From: Pterois miles
Lineage: Eukaryota > Chordata > Actinopteri > Perciformes > Scorpaenidae
NCBI GenBank assembly: GCA_947000775.1
Contig: CAMQGK010000318.1
Location: 6,842,501 to 6,906,500 of the forward strand
DNA: 64,000 bases
Direction: 5' to 3'
The position numbers and the translations under genes are program-made. This document shows positions 24,019 to 36,734 of this stretch, piece after piece (the stretch's first letter is position 1; the number at the start of each line of letters is the position of its first letter). The notes beneath the pieces are model-generated. The model had not been told where the DNA came from. It was given only the letters and a program-made list of their open reading frames with translations, and did not search any database.

Positions 24019-26119
24019 TTTGAGGCAGTGGTAGACCAGCAACTCCTGTTGTTTGAAAGGGAAAATTTCACTTTTTAAAAAAAAAATTTTTAATTTTTTT
24101 TGTAGTCTGGTTGCTTTGCTGAGAGCATAATTAACAGCTTCAGCTCCCCATGGGGAACACTGACTGTATCTATAGCTGTCTTTCGGCAAGGTAAATTGTG
24201 AAAATATTCAAAATATAGCGTACACTTAAACTGATACTGATTTTTTTTAGGTGGGCCTTTCTTTTAGGTGGCTAAAATATGTTTTGCTGCTGCCCTCGTC
24301 TACAGCAGTACATTACCATCTACTGTAGGTAATACACTGACTAGTTACCTAGATAAGTACCTCGCTGCTTCAGAACACCCAGCTATCCCTTTAATGTGAA
24401 TTCCCACCAAGTGAATATGGGGAAGAAGCAAAGCAATAGTAGTGGGTGCAAACAAAATGTAGTACATGTTTTCAACCACCCATAGACCCTTAAGAGAGAG
24501 GATATTTATATCTTTGTTTTTTAAAATGTCTCTCTAAATTAGTCTCTTGTATAAGGGCTTTTAGAAGGAAGAATTGATGCAATGTGGATGTGTAAATCGC
24601 TGTCCTCCTTTGGAAAATTGTTTGAAAATGCTTTTAATCATGATTTATTTCATTGCAAATGTAGATTTTTTTTTTCCTTTTTGGTTAGTTAATAGAGGAA
24701 GGAGGGACACCGATGGATTTGCTGTATCATCATTACAGCAGAACCCAGACAAAAGAACAAAAACCGTAATGGAAGAAACCCATGTCGCTACGAAATCTGG
24801 GAAGATGTTTCTGTTTTCTGTGAGCTTGGTATGGTATAAAGTGCCATGTAGTTGGTGGGAAAAGAGTGCTTGTTGTGCTATGCCTCCCTCCGTTTCTTTC
24901 ACCTTTCCTTCTCTCTTTCTCTGTTCTCTTCATGTTATTTCCCAAATCCGGCTATCACTGTGTTTTCGCCTCCTCCTCGCAGCTTCTTTCTCTTCCTATC
25001 GACGCTGTTGTCCTTCTCCTGCTCCCCGTCAGTCAGTCAGATGCTGTCGTCAGAGGATCCTCTGCTGGGTCTTGTGACAGGCAGGCAGGGCCAGCGCGAA
25101 GCTGAGCAGCTATAAATAAAGAGCTTGCTGCTACTACTGCCTCTGTTGTTGCTGTTGGATAGAGAGGATAGGAGGGCAGGAAACAAAAAACATTTTCCTT
25201 TTTACAGACGTCTTTGAGACCACCTTTTAATATCTGACTTGACAAAGCTGTCATATTACTGGTATGTGGGTATCATGTAAAGTCAGAGGGAGCAAATATG
25301 GGAGCTTATTAGCAAGTTATGGCCCATTTATTTATGCTTGACAATTAAACAGTTTTTGAATGTAAAAGAAACCAGTCTGTTATCTTAGGCAGGTAGATAT
25401 ATTCAAGGAATATGGTGCAGTGTAACGATTTCACAACCCTCATCCTGTACAGGCTACTGTGGTTTTAGCTCAGCTTTAGCTAATCGTATAATGAATGCTC
25501 ACTCTCATTGGCCTATATTTTAGCCCTGGCTGTTTTGCAATTTTCTGTAGGATATTAATCATTTCAGTTTTTTTTCTTTTAGTAAAGCAGAAGCTGTATT
25601 CATCATAGCTTAAAAAGGCCAAAGAAAGGACATGACAGGAAGGCTGATGATACATAATGCTTGCTTTGTTTTACTTTTTAAGTGTAGATCCTATTCACAA
25701 TTGGTTGTATGGTGCTTGTGTTTTTGTGATAAACTTTAGTTTTGGTTAGGTGAGTGAAAGTTTAAAAGTTATGCCTTCTGCTCAAGGCTACTTGGTGCAC
25801 GATACACAATTTAATTTCAAAACTGAAAATCTGCACGGGGAGATGTTTTTGGACAAATCTCAGTTTTCATATGTATATATTGAATAGTAGAATCTCTAAT
25901 GTGTTTCTAAAGTGAAAATGTCTCTGCATGTGAACCACAGGGCAATGGGAGGGGGTTACTCCCAATGAGAGCAGCAGAGCATATCCAGTGGAAGTTTATC
26001 AATAACCTCTAACAGAGTAGTGCCAATGTGGACAGTGGGCTCTTGTCTATTTGTTTGTGTGTGGGTGTGTGTATGTGTGTGTGTTTGTGTGTGTACTGCC
26101 TGTGCCGGATGACCTTTGG

Positions 26120-26128
26120 TATAAATAG
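26120..26128 (+). promoter_or_regulatory. TATA-like motif TATAAATAG in distal intron 1
   Basis: TATAAATAG is followed by GC-rich sequence (cctgccggcgc), 0.9 kb upstream of exon 2. A core promoter here could drive a short transcript starting in or before exon 2. The motif alone is common in AT-rich introns, so support is weak. A second one, TATAAATA, lies at 25111-25118. Confidence 0.15.
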
Positions 26129-27020
26129 CCTGCCGGCGCTAGCTGTGATGACAGCCGACAGCACGCACCGTTGTGTGAATTTGTTTCCTGAGTAGTGCTG
26201 TTCATTGGTTATCCCTCTTGGAACAATGCCTGTATGGCTGCCTGCTACCCAGCAACACTCCGGCCTCTAATTTCCTGAAAGTGGGCTCAATTGCAAGCGC
26301 AAACTGAGGGCACAACAATGCAGTTTTTGCAACCAGAGACTCAAGCCTAGTGCTGGTCAGGATAAATACATCACTAGTAGGAGGACTGGAACATCAGCAG
26401 GTTGACTTATAATGATGACCAGTTACATCTTCTCCTCTCATCCCTTTTAAAAGGAAGTTTAATGGACCTGGATGAAAGTCCAGACCACTTTTCTGTTCTG
26501 CTTCAGGAGTCCCAAGGCACAAATACACAGCAAATCAAACAATATACAATTCTTTAGATATGCTTACAGTGTCTTGGCTGCATTTGAGTTGCCATTTTGC
26601 TTGTGGTGTGATGGATTAAAGAGCAAACACAAGCTCTAATCTTGGATGAACATGATCTCATTATTTTACACTGTATATTCCAGTCTGCTATACTTGTGAC
26701 CGACTTTGACTGTGATGAAGATGATGAAAAGAGTGGGTTAGATGCAAATGACTGATGTATATCAGTTGTATGCCTACTCGTTGTTTTGTCTGAGGAGCTG
26801 TGACAAAACTAAGGTGTAGTTTTCAAACTCTGTTTTAATCTATGTGATACCAACGTCATTTTTTTTTCGAACGTCTTGAAGAGAGTTGCTCTGGATCTTG
26901 TATTGTACTTAGTCATTAATACAATGAAGTCAATCCGCATAAAGGAAAAAACAAAAGTACCAACTGAAAATATTCTCCAGATGGCTTTATCTTAATCGTC
27001 CCTTTCTTTTTATCTCCTAG

Positions 27021-28197
27021 ATCTGGAGCCTGATGACAACACATCGTTCTACATCCTAAATGTGGGTCAGCCCCAGTCTATGGTCACCAACCACCAGTCT
27101 ATTGGCCTGCCTCGTCATGGCATGCAGTCCCAGATCATCAGCACTTCCCCACGCCTTCACTCACACAAACCGGGATCTGAGCCTCCGAGCTATGAAGCAC
27201 AAGACTCCAAGTACGGCACCTCCCCTCTGCTGCCCTCCGCTCCTGTGGAGGCACCAAAGGCCTTTGAGTGCCCCAGTATCCAGATCACCTCCATCTCCCC
27301 CAGCTGCCAGCAGGAGATGGATGCCAATGAGGATGATCTGAGGGCCAATGGCCCTGATGGGGACTACCACGGTGAGAGGCCCTTGTCCAGAGACCACCTG
27401 TATTTGCCCCTGGACCACTCATACCGGGACTCCTCGCTCAGCCCTAGTCCGTGCAGCAGCCTCTCGTCTAGGAGCTGGTTTTCTGATGCCTCCTCCTGTG
27501 AATCATTCTCACACGTCTACGACGATGTTGACTCAGAACTAAATGAGGCGGCGGCCCGGTTCACCCTGGGCTCCCCGCTTACATCCCCAGGCTGCGTCTC
27601 CCCTCAAACCAGCAGCGGGGTTTTGGAGGAGCAGCCCCACTGGCAGCACCACCACCCCGCCTTTGTGCACCACTCCCACTCCATCAGCCTGTCACCTCGA
27701 CAGTCGCCCTGTCACTCGCCACGCACCAGTGTCACTGATGAAAATTGGCTCAGTCCGCGGCCACCCTCCAGGCCTTCCTCACGTCCCACCTCACCCTGTG
27801 GCAAGAGGCGCCACTCTAGCGCCGACATCTGCTACCCCGGCTCGTTGTCGCCTCATCACTCACCCACGCCCACACCAGGACCTTCACCTAGGGGCAGCGT
27901 GACAGAGGACACCTGGGTTGGCAGTCCCTCTGTCGGCATGTCACCCTTCCAATGCTGCCCGTCCGAGGCAGACATCCCATCCAAAACAAGGAAGACCTCA
28001 CAGGAGAGAACATCTATGCAGACAGGGAAAGGGGAGCTAGGGCTAGATGACCAAGGAAATATGTCTCCTAATGTAGACTCTCCGTCAGACGAGGGCCTGC
28101 ACAGCCTGAAGAAGGATGGGCCCGGGGAGCAGTTCCTCTCAGTGCCCTCTCACTTCTCATGGAATAAACCCAAACCCGGTCATACACCTATATTCAG
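27021..28197 (+). CDS. nfatc3: nfatc3 exon 2: calcineurin-binding regulatory domain
   Basis: This 1,177-base exon encodes residues 31-423, the NFAT-homology regulatory domain. Motifs seen in order: PSIQIT at 115-120 (the PxIxIT calcineurin docking site); a serine-rich region at about 168-189, with SRSWFSDASS; a conserved block D-D-V-D-S-E-L-N-E at 198-206; SP repeat 1 at about 253-278; SP repeat 2 with the basic NLS residues KRR at 292-294; SP repeat 3 at about 307-323; and LSVP at 403-406, the second (LxVP) calcineurin contact. In the known family mechanism, phosphorylated SP and serine-rich segments mask the NLS, and calcineurin removes the phosphates. The sequence tracks human NFATC3 closely, including the ending K-P-G-H-T-P-I-F-R. 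The acceptor is tttttatctcctag. The donor AG|gtaaat makes an in-frame stop immediately if the intron is retained. Confidence 0.96.
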
Positions 28198-30094
28198 GTA
28201 AATTTGCTTTTGTTGAGGATTTTATCAACCGTCTATTCTCAGTTCCATCTCACAGATGCTGTCACCTAATTCAGTTTAAGCTAATGATTCATGCAGATGT
28301 CGAAGACTCAGTGGAAGAGGAAATGACTGGAAAATTCAAATGTTTTTATCTTTTTAAATGTCAGCAAGGACTTTCTCAACTGGTTGAAAGAAATTTCTGT
28401 TGCAATCCGTTTGTTCTTTTCTGCTTCCTGTTTGTATTCGACTTGGCGACAGTTGCAACAGCAGTATTTCTGTGGATTATAATAGATTGTTGATGGATTA
28501 CATCATTTAAATTTAATGTATATAGTCAAAAACAGAAGGTGGTGTGGCGATTAATGCAGTCACTACTTGGCAAGACAACACGTCTTGTCAATCTTAAAAG
28601 CAATTAGTAAGTCAAGGCTAAACAATAGACCTCAGTGGTGAATGTTTTTATAGAGTGTTGTGAGGTGTCATAAAGTTTGGAAACCCTTTTTGATCTAGGA
28701 AAGAAGTGTAAACATCGCAGTGCAGTAAATTAATATAAAATAGATTTATTAGATGAATAATACGCCCGTTGATGGAACGGTGCCGATCAATGTTCAGTAA
28801 CGGGGGAACTTTGAGCTTCGTATCAGCAGTATAAATCTGACTCTGTTACATCGTAGAGTAATACAAGTTTATTAGCATGTGGAGGGGAACACATGGGGAC
28901 ACCAACTCCTCCAAACACAAACACATAGGCCCACATTAAAGAGTGATGGGTGCAATCAGAAACTCATAATGGAGTGTTTTAGGAGAGGGGTCTGCTGTCT
29001 GTTCTCCAATGTGTGCAGCAGATGAAGACATGGCCTTGTTTGTGTGCACTGGCCCCTAAGCGCTGTAAATCAGCACAGGGCACATATGGCAAGGGGGCCA
29101 CCACACACAGACACACACACACACACACGCACACACATATACATACACAAAAACCTGCATAGACATAACACAAATGCTTGCTCACATAGACCTAACACTC
29201 TCCAGACAATAACAGGCCAGGGTAACAGGGTCAGCTCTATGATGAGTCACCGTTTGATATTTGCATCCTTGCCTTTGTAAGTGAAATTTCCCAAGGCCAC
29301 GGCCGAGACGGTGACAGAACAATGTCTACATTGCTGTAGAGTTAGGTGCTATATCATGAAGATCACAGCAGCTGCTGTTGTTTACTCTTATTCTGACCTA
29401 CAAGTATTCCCTTACACTCGCCCCTACCAAAGTTACTGCAGCATTGCCCAACCTGCCTTCAGTAGTTGCTCACGTTGGCATAGAATACAGGTTAGACCTC
29501 AAACAGAATTTAAATTTTCAGATGTGCATAGTCAGGCGGTGTAAGCTCTTGTCTGCCATGAGGTAGAAGCTGGTTGAGTTGGCTGTGTACATGCATAATG
29601 TGTGCTAGTGCTGTTTTGAACAGATGGCCCAGGTGCAATGGGTGGGATTGGGTTAGGAGTGGGTGGGGTTAAAAATTGGTAGGGTGTTTAGACACTTCTC
29701 AGAGTATTCTCACGCTTTACTCCCTGAGCTGTCTGGTATAAGACATTAATGACACTCTTATGAGTGGGTTGTCAAACACTTTATTTAAACAAAAGGCCAG
29801 TATTAGTCTGTAGAAAATAAAAAAATAAATGTGCAGCTCCAGACAGTAAACACAGCCTAAACTAGTATTTATTAGCAAATTCATGATACAATATAATCAC
29901 AATACTTAAGTCACGATACAAGCTTATAGAGATTAGTGCGTTAAGATATATTGCGTTTTATTAAGACTTATTAGCATACCTTTTTCAACTGCAAATTATG
30001 CAGTTTGTCAACATCTGTTTTATCTAATGAGGTAGTTTTCACTCTGCTCATCTCACAAATTCACAAATTAATGGTCAATGGTCACGCCAGTTTT

Positions 30095-30265
30095 TCTTCA
30101 CCAAAATTAAGCATAAATTTGAAGCATTATTAAGTGTCATCCCCAACAAGCTAACATGACATGGTTGGTACCAATGGTTGGTATTGATTTCTTAGGTTTC
30201 TTAGTGCCATATGACACCAGTATCTTCATTCTAGCTTGAAGGCTGAGCCTGCTCCAACCTCTGAA
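30095..30265. mobile_element. hAT-type non-autonomous element, copy C (fragment)
   Basis: The text aagctaacatgacatggttg, ggtaccaatgg, catatgacaccagtatcttc and ctccaacctctgaaag matches the middle of the copies at 13945 and 52138, in the same orientation. Ends were not identified. Confidence 0.6.
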
Positions 30266-30339
30266 AGACAGAGTAGCAGCCAGGATTAGTCGGATTGTTA
30301 AGAAGTTAATAGTTTATATAAACCGTAAAAGTGAGAGTG

Positions 30340-30730
30340 GGCTGTGTAGTGGTTAGCGCTGTCGCATCACAGCAAGAGGGTCGCAGGTTCGATTCCGGGT
30401 TGCGGTTCGATTCCAGCTTGCGGCTCTTCTGTGTGGAGTTTGCATGTTCACCCCGTGTAAGCATGGGTTCTCTCCGGGTACTCCGGCTTCCTCCCACCGC
30501 CAAAGACATGCTGTTTAGGTTAACTGATGACTCTAAATTGCCCGTAGGTGTGGATGTGAGTGTGAATGGTTGTCTGTCTATATGTTGTCTGTCTCTATGT
30601 GCCCTGCGATGGACTGGTGATCTGTCCAGGGTGTCCCCTGCCTTCGCCCAATGCCAGCTGGGATCGGCTCCAGCCCCCCGCGACCCCTAACGGGATAAGC
30701 GGTTGACAATGAATGAATGAATGAATGAAT
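30340..30730 (+). mobile_element. tRNA-derived SINE with perfect 15-base target-site duplication
   Basis: The head has tagtggttagcgc (A box region) and GGTTCGATTCC (B box), which occurs twice within 30 bases (ggttcgattccgggttgcggttcgattccagc, split here for length: first copy near 30387, second near 30405). The body contains gtgggttctctccgggtac-type text and ctggtgatctgtccagggtg. The tail is (AATG)n. The 15-mer gtaaaagtgagagtg flanks it at 30325-30339 and 30731-30745, so the borders are firm. The overlapping 119-residue frame is not a gene. Confidence 0.92.
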
Positions 30731-33700
30731 GTAAAAGTGAGAGTGACAGAAATTAAAAGTTATTGTAGCAGCCACGATGCTGTGTTCACTGTCTCCAGTT
30801 CACCGTCCGGGAGCGTTAGCAGCCATGGTGCAGCATGTAGTGTTGCGCACATGTAGCCACTTTCCCAGTAGAAGTTTCCACTGTACATTTAATTTAGTTT
30901 TGCAGGTTGTCAGCTGTGGGTCTGCCCGGTGTAACGATGCTGCATCTGCCTGGATTAACGATAGCGTTTGTCTGACAGACAGTGTGTGTTTTTGTGCTAC
31001 ATTAGCAGCTGCTAACATTGCCGATGGCTTTGTGCCCACTGTAGCGTAACTTGAACAAGTTTTCGACAGACCGTGTGTGTGTGGCGGTAGGGAGGATGGG
31101 TTTGTTGGTGACGTTGTAGCTTTGAACGTAGCTGTAGCAGACAGTGTGTGTACAGTTTATTTGTTGGTGAATAAATGCCACAAGGCTACAAGCTACAACT
31201 CCTCAGCTGGAAGTCCTGAGCCAACTTCTTGTATCTGCACCGGCTCTCTTTTAAGGTGGACCAGCTTTTCTCCTTAAAGCAACAAGCCACTCCTCTGATG
31301 TTTTTCTCGACTCCTTAATTATTAATATTTCTTTTAACCCTCTAACCGATAGCGTTCATTGGTTAAAATGCTTAATGCAAGTTATCGGTTAAATGGTTAA
31401 TTATTATTAGTAGGTATTCTCACTGGTATACCATAAGGCAACCAGTAAAGATGCTCTGGTTTCCAGGAAATAATTGTAATCAGCTTTTGATATAAAGGTG
31501 TTAGAAAACAGTGTAAACTTGCTTTGTTATGCAAGATATATATTTACGGTAAAGTCTATATTACAGTGCCATATCATGACTTCAAATGTGACTGGGCCTC
31601 ACATTCATGTAACATGAGTAGATGCAAAATTACCTAATTGAGTGGACGGGAAGGATGCTAGTGGGACGATGCAGACAGTTTGTAGAGAAGCCTAGGTGGG
31701 TTGTGGGACTGTGATTGGGCTGGGAGCCCCTACACCATGGCTTGGACATTTGAGAAAGGTTATGCTGTGTCAGGACATAGGCCACTGCTTCTGCTGTGCT
31801 CCGTCACAAAGCTCATATTTCCTCTGTCCTCCTCTACTCCTGTTACCGTAGCAGCCATGCAAACCAACACTTCCTGGGTGGTTATGTCATGGCTGCCAGG
31901 AGGAAAACATAAGGGTTAGGATGCCCTTATTACACCGTGTTAAATCTTAGACCGAGCTGCTGACAGGTGAAAACCTTGTTTGAAAATCAACCTTAAAAGG
32001 ATGGAGCAGTGAGCACAGCTATTTGTTGACTATTCACTCACTACAACAGACTAGACATTCATCATCACAGTTACTCAGAAGAACAGATAACCTTAGAGTA
32101 GTTCTGAACCAGGATATGATGTCCACTATTTTGTCAACTATTTGTGGTATATGTGCCTATAATCTCAACCTGTCTGGTTAGTCTTTATGTAATAAGTCAC
32201 AACCTAAAGTGGCTTTACGTGACATTTCCATACCTGTAGGTTTATAGCCAAGGCTGCATTTAGCTGCTACGAAATATCAGAGGTATGCCATTTCATTCCA
32301 AAATGCAGTTCTTTTCTTTGGATTTGGTGCCAGTCTGTAAGGATGTTTGTGAAGCAAAATGGCTCCACTGAAAGCCCGACTCACATGTCTTTGATTCAGT
32401 CTCATCAGATTGGTCTGCAAGCAGCCAGCACTTGACAGGCGTTTGGAAAGGGAAGAATTAAAGGAGTCAGCCACGCTGGCTAAAACTTTACAAACTTTCC
32501 CTTGAGATTTATTTGTACTGTCAAAGATCTATCGTGTCGTTTAGACTGTGCGTTTGCATGCTAGGAGCGTGTACCGTCTCAGACAGAGCCAAATACAAGC
32601 TAGTGCCACTGTGTGACAGGGTGAGCCTTCAGCGGCCAACACTGTGGTAGAGATCAGTGCATAGCATATGGTGTCTGCCTCTTGGCCCACGAGGCAGCAT
32701 ATAGTATACTGCAGCTGCAGTCAATTCACTGACTCAGGCCTAACATACACAGCCATAGGCGTAGAGACACACATACATGCACAGACAAAACACCTGGATG
32801 ACACACATACTGGCAGTATAACGTGTGCTGCCCTACAGTAGGCCTCTTGTATTGTCAATAATTCATTGTGTACGCTGTCAAGATGAGACAGATGTTTACA
32901 TTGTGACTTTTACTACATTTCAAGTACCTTGTCAAGTAAAATATGTATACTGTAGTAGTTACGTATGTATATACGTTTGGACCAGATTACCTCCCGTTTT
33001 GGGCATTTGGAGATGTGGCACTATGCTCCCAAATCATTATTTTTAGTGGATTATGGGGATTGTGCTCAATAATTTAATACATTATAATCAACAACAACAG
33101 ATGCAACATGTGGAAAAGGTTGCGGCTCGGTGCTAATGGTTGATGCCAGTTGTTTACGAAATGTTTTGGGGATAAAGTGATCTAATGCACTCAGATGGAG
33201 AGACCTAGTTTCTCTTTGTCGAGAAGGCCATTGAGTGCTTTATTTTTGAGTGCAGCTGTTCAAATATGATTGTGGCCTACACAGATAGAAAAAAAAAAAG
33301 AGGCAGGGAGGAAAAACACACAATGCTAGCCCCTTTGGTGCACTGCATGTAAAATATACACTTGTACAGTATGCACACACACGCAGACACACAGTAATTT
33401 ACTCACCATCTGACACACTCTTTCATCCTACCACCCATCCACTGACCCACACAGAAGACTCACAAAAGAAAACCCCCTTTAGAAAATGAGTCAACCTTAC
33501 AGTCTTAACCTGACCTATGACAAGTGTTATGTTTAAGAACAGGATTAATGCATTTGGGCATTCCAGTGATTCACTGTCTGGTGGGCTTAAGTGCACTGCA
33601 TGTTATACCCCATTTTACACCCATTATACTGCCTCAGACCATGAAAGGGGAATACCACCCTTTCAGCTTACAGCCGTAAGGTTGCCATCAGCCGTCAAGT

Positions 33701-34008
33701 AGAAAGAGAGGTTGTCTTGCCTCTTGAACCGACTCTGTGATGTCACACAGATTAACATATGTACAGAGCATTTTGAAATCTGGAAAATGTGAAGGTGTGA
33801 GTACCCAAGCAGACTTTCTGAGGGGAATTCTTAGTGTTCAGGCCGTTAAAATGTTCTTTCTTCATCGTTGACAACATTCTGTGCGCTCACAACCGCAAAC
33901 CTTTCCACTTTGTGCTTTGAATTAATCTTTTACACAGCACTGTATGTTATAATGGTTTCATACCACAGCTCTTATCTGGTCTTCCTCTTTACGTGTGTGT
34001 GTCCTCAG

Positions 34009-34171
34009 GACCTCCTCACTGCCTCCTCTAGATTGGCCGCTGCCAAGCCAGTTTGGCCAGTATGACCTGAAGATAGAGGTGCAGCCCAAAGCCCACCACC
34101 GAGCACACTACGAGACTGAGGGCAGCCGAGGAGCCGTCAAAGCAGCGTCCGGCGGCCACCCAATCGTCAAG
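34009..34171 (+). CDS. nfatc3: nfatc3 exon 3: start of Rel-homology domain, DNA-recognition loop
   Basis: This exon encodes residues 423-477 (R423 is split with exon 2). It begins TSSLPPLDWPLPSQFGQ, the standard entry into the NFAT Rel-homology region, and contains the DNA-recognition loop R-A-H-Y-E-T-E-G-S-R-G at 454-464. That loop's Arg, Tyr and Glu contact the GGAA core in known NFAT structures. The loop is intact and matches human NFATC3. The borders are gtcctcag and a gtaacg donor; the exon ends in phase 0 after K477. It is separated from exon 2 by 5.8 kb and from exon 4 by 16 kb. Confidence 0.96.
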
Positions 34172-35072
34172 GTAACGCACATTTTGAATCCGCTTACTGC
34201 TGCTCAGCCAAAAACCTCCACCGTTTTGTAGTTTAACCCTGAAACTGCAAAGATCGTTCCCAAATGCTAACAAGCTCAGCGGTGAAAATCATTCCTGACA
34301 TCTTATGCATAAAAATGACCAAAATCTCTTTTACAGAACATTAACTTTGGTTTTCTGCTCCATTAAACAAAATATGAGCACTGATGTCTCTACCATACTG
34401 AGGATTACATTTCTCTCTGAGGTCAGGACTGATTTACTGTCCGTGTTAACACAATGCTGGCCATGCATTAGTTAAATGAGACCCTGTGCTCTGAGCGCTT
34501 ATTATCCAGCTCCCACTGCGTTAACCACGCAGCCAGCCTTCAGTGATGAAATCAAACATAAAAGGAAGAGAAGTGAGCTGAACTGAACTTATTTGCTGAA
34601 TTTAGCAATGGCTGTTTTCCAGTTTGCAGGAATTGCCTTCTGCATGGGAGTGAAATGTTTTCTGTGCTCACAGTTTACACAGGGAGCCATCCTTCATACT
34701 TATAATACAGATAGCAATATTTGAATGATAAAATCTTCTGCCTCCTCAAAAGTTGCAGCACCCTCCTGTAATCCACTGATAGCTGCTGCTAAGACTAATT
34801 ATACATCACTGGACTATAGATAAGTCATTCTTCAGCCTTATATCCGGCCGTTGTCAGTGAGCATCGCATTTAGGGTTTCATTTTACATATTTGCATATGT
34901 GGATTGTCACATGGATCCTCTCCCACAGCAAGACTGTCAGTCAACTTGTTGAGGCAGGAAGACAAGCAGGCAGCCAAGAGAGTCGCCACCATAGCCCAGT
35001 CAGCTGCTCTGTCATTTGATAGCACCTGCCAGAGACTAGGTGAACCTACGTACGTAGAGCTATGGCTGCTTT

Positions 35073-35253
<181 letters not shown>

Positions 35254-36734
35254 GGAGAAAAAGCGGAAGATTTCAGTCCCATTAAAATTTCAAGAACACA
35301 GTGACAAGCTTCCTTTGTGCGTATGATTAGGATAGGGCCTTAGAGCTGGACCATGACCATTGTTGTTGTGGAACCCAACAATGGCTGACTGCAGACTGAC
35401 AGTTCAGTCAGCTGTCCAATCAGACCAGTTGGATTTGCCACGTACAGTCAAATATCCTCTCACATGACTTTCGTTGTCAAATTCCACAGAGCTGAATAAG
35501 CATTTAGTCTAAAAAACTAAATGTAGTTAAACGCAACCTTTGTCTTGCTGCAACTGTTGAGTTTTTGTTGTGCACGACTTTAAATCCAGTATATTATTAG
35601 TCCCAAGTGCACCATGGATGACCCTACATAAAATCTGTAAAAATAAAAATAGATCTAATTGCAATATATTCTTTCTGTAGAAAGACATGTGAAATGCATT
35701 GGAACACAGCCAACTTTGTGTATATTATTATTATTATTATTATTGTTTTGTTATTATTGGTTGCGGGCAATGTGTTATCATTGCTTGGGGCTACAGATGG
35801 GAAGCAGGTTTGTCCTTAGTTAACTCAGTCACCACTCATGCACAGTATATACAAGCTATAACAATAAAACACACAACAAACGCTGTGCACAGAATATTTC
35901 CTAAAACAACACGGAAGCCCAAATTACTGCCATTTGTTGCTTTAGAAACAGCCTATGTCCTCATGCATTCAGTCATGCAGGCTCCCTCCAGGCCAATCAT
36001 TAACCATTTCAACCTCAGTTAGACCAAGATGCTATCCTGCCATATGTGACGATGCATAATTTAGCCATCAAATGGTTTCAACCGAGCGTTTGCCACGCTT
36101 GCCCTCATTCCTCATCCCCAGAGGGAATTGTTTGGTTGTAGCAGTGCAGTCGGTTTTACTGTAGTGTGAGGACAGCAGACTCTAATTTGTGTGCTCAAAA
36201 CATTATTTTTAATGTTATTTGTTTTATCTTATTATTGTTATCAGTTTTTGTTGGGTTATATCTTGACCATGATTAGAATCTACAGCAACGCCAGTCACAG
36301 CTAATTGCAGTTAAGGTCAAAGAGGTCAAAACAGATGATAAGCAACAAGAGAAATTAAGTTTAATGCAACTGTTGTATTTGTTTTAGATGAGCAAGGTTT
36401 CTAAATCACTTTGTTCTGTTGAAAAATTTCCATTTAATAAATCTCCTATAAACTAATTTGGCCGGGTGCCCAGACATGTAGAGTTTTGGAGTTGCAATAA
36501 GTGAAAGAAGTCAGACATTCTGTAGCAGTGTGCGCCCATTACCAGAGCTGAAAATGAAAATCAAATGTATTTCTGCTGGAACACACTTTCATGTTCACAT
36601 AGACAAAGGGAAGCGAGAGAAGCACACAAACAACATTTGCTTGTCATGAGCAGCAGTTTGCAGAGCCCTGTGAGAGAAAATGTGTGGGTGAAAGTTTTAT
36701 GAGGGAGGGAGCAAGCAACTTTGAATAGAAAGAG

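Larger units (their letters stand above)
6131..27020 (+). other. nfatc3: nfatc3 intron 1
   Basis: This 20.9 kb intron is bounded by gtcagt and ctcctag. It holds the candidate alternative first exon (13751-13772), hAT-type repeats (8232-8601, 13945-14587, 17840-18205), a decayed transposase exon (17390-17625), a SINE (15856-16062), a Tigger-type element (23056-23760), a fish repeat at 19431-19550 and several simple repeats. I see no recognisable gene in 6131-8230, 8602-13450, 14590-15850, 16070-17180, 18210-19430, 19551-23050 and 23761-27020 beyond these. ORFs in those stretches are short and lack family features; 20450-20870 is a GC-richer patch of unknown role. Confidence 0.85.
28198..34008 (+). 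other. nfatc3: nfatc3 intron 2
   Basis: 5.8 kb between gtaaat and gtcctcag. It contains a short CA array near 29105, a hAT copy fragment (about 30095-30265), a SINE (30340-30730) and otherwise AT-rich sequence. I see no gene in 28210-30090 or 30750-34000. Confidence 0.85.

Noticed and set aside
24574..25077. 167-residue + strand frame in intron 1
   Set aside because: Low-complexity Ser/Phe/Cys-rich translation with no motif; no supporting splice context seen.
27161..27902. Frames of 64-119 residues overlapping exon 2 in other frames
   Set aside because: Shadows of the Pro/Ser-rich exon 2; the nfatc3 frame is unambiguous.
30331..30690. 119-residue frame and tRNA-like promoter boxes at 30350-30420, considered as a gene or tRNA
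   Set aside because: Bounded by a 15-base target duplication with an (AATG)n tail, so it is a SINE; no full cloverleaf.
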